Origin: Flavobacterium xanthum
GTDB lineage: Bacteria; Bacteroidota; Bacteroidia; Flavobacteriales; Flavobacteriaceae
DNA: 64,000 bases
Assembly: GCF_900142695.1 (NCBI RefSeq)
Contig: NZ_FRBU01000005.1
Location: forward strand, 1-64,000
Reading direction: 5' to 3'
Shown: in pieces, positions 63,546 through 64,000 of the stretch
How the letters are laid out: each line of letters opens with the position of its first letter
Numbering within the stretch: position 1 is the first letter of the stretch
The notes under the pieces: generated by a model
The model's database searches: none
Told to the model about the DNA's origin: nothing
Seen by the model: only the letters and a program-made list of their open reading frames with translations
Made by a program: the position numbers and the translations under genes

Positions 63546-64000
63546 TTAGAATTTATTTTTCACCTCATTGTAATCGATGAAATACCGCACGCTTATAGAG
63601 AAAATATGGTTTAATGCTTCATTCGTGAGAAGGCTCGTAACATTACTCGTGAATTCTTTATTGATATTCCTTTCAAAGGCACCCGCATTATTTCGGTATA
63701 AAACCGATACTTGGCTCCCCGGCGCAAACCACCAAGTATAGGACAAGTCTGCATTCCAAGAATAAAAACTTGAGTTTTTATTTGCGGTGTATCCGGTAAA
63801 ATCTTCTAATCTTCCGTTTTGTTCTAAGGATAAAGCATTTTTGTTTTCGGCATACGACCAGTAATGACGCAGTGCAATGTTAAAGGTCATTTGGCTGTTT
63901 AGTGCGTACTTCCCAGAAAGGGTATTGGAATACGTTATTACATTTCTATTCGCAAAGACGATTGTGTTTGGCGTAGCTGCATTCATATCGTCATTGATGC
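63546..64000 (-). CDS. DUF5916-type outer-membrane protein, C-terminal part
   Basis: The last 151 codons of a larger gene; the frame stays open past the window edge (INDDMNAATPN...). The sequence shows repeated amphipathic strands with aromatic ends (ITYSNTLSGKYALNSQMTFNIALRHYWSYAENK, YSWNADLSYTWWFAPGSQVSVLYRN, HIFSISVRYFIDYNEV), which fits the C-terminal beta-barrel of DUF5916 proteins. The N-terminal part, often a sugar-binding-like domain, is not seen. Confidence 0.75.
   Translation of the reverse strand, partial: INDDMNAATPNTIVFANRNVITYSNTLSGKYALNSQMTFNIALRHYWSYAENKNALSLEQNGRLEDFTGYTANKNSSFYSWNADLSYTWWFAPGSQVSVLYRNNAGAFERNINKEFTSNVTSLLTNEALNHIFSISVRYFIDYNEVKNKF

Overview
The window looks like chromosomal DNA of a Flavobacterium-type member of the Bacteroidetes. 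The evidence is AT-rich DNA, no obvious Shine-Dalgarno sites, promoters of the Bacteroidetes form TTG-N17-23-TAnnTTTG, a type IX secretion (T9SS) plug protein, a 1324-residue cargo protein with a gliding-type C-terminal sorting domain, an S46 dipeptidyl peptidase, AsmA-like, DUF1573, DUF2490 and DUF5916 envelope proteins, and a folK-deoxynucleoside kinase fusion. The genus is inferred from gene content, not from a marker-gene comparison.

Layout. 1-1236 is the 3' part of a group II intron (reverse transcriptase/maturase plus RNA domains V and VI), followed by a small unknown ORF. 1925-8241 is a proteostasis block (tig, clpP, clpX) and serB, interrupted by a 1.2 kb insert carrying a Fic-family gene flanked by a perfect 47-bp duplication of the clpX 3' end. 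8500-22900 holds small unknowns, a GH3-family enzyme, DUF2797, an AsmA-like protein, sppA, folK-dNK, the large T9SS cargo protein, a TrmH-type methyltransferase and a DUF1573 protein. 23032-26819 has mutS, tRNA-Gly and tRNA-Leu, a DUF1508/YegP-like protein and a repeat-rich lipoprotein. 27013-34914 has the S46 peptidase, a GNAT gene, waaA, a sugar aminotransferase, galE, a toxin-antitoxin-like pair and fabD. 35096-47441 has a large membrane protein, small proteins, an AraC regulator, purT, a VOC protein, a DUF1828/DUF6978-like pair, an aminotransferase, a desaturase, rsmG, pruA and apaG. 47522-64000 has the T9SS plug, an M16 protease, a methyltransferase, a GxxExxY pseudogene, map, a TetR/ABC/HlyD/TolC export operon, an LRR protein, DUF2490, a beta carbonic anhydrase, gpmI and the C-terminal end of a DUF5916 protein.

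How genes work together. ClpP and ClpX form one protease. The ABC, HlyD and TolC genes are packed head to tail behind a TetR regulator and should form one envelope-spanning exporter. The T9SS plug closes the secretion channel that the large lectin/Ig protein would use. Most of the rest is ordinary housekeeping.

Most unusual content. (1) The Fic insert, with duplicated clpX 3' end and a Fic core motif whose catalytic His is Gln. (2) A dispersed structured non-coding repeat in five copies and two subtypes, with compensatory base changes between copies. (3) A GxxExxY gene killed by an amber codon exactly at its signature Tyr. (4) A two-gene DUF1828/DUF6978-like module. (5) An ABC exporter with a strongly degenerate ATPase domain. 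I did not find a clearly new multi-gene system; items 1, 2 and 4 are the best candidates.
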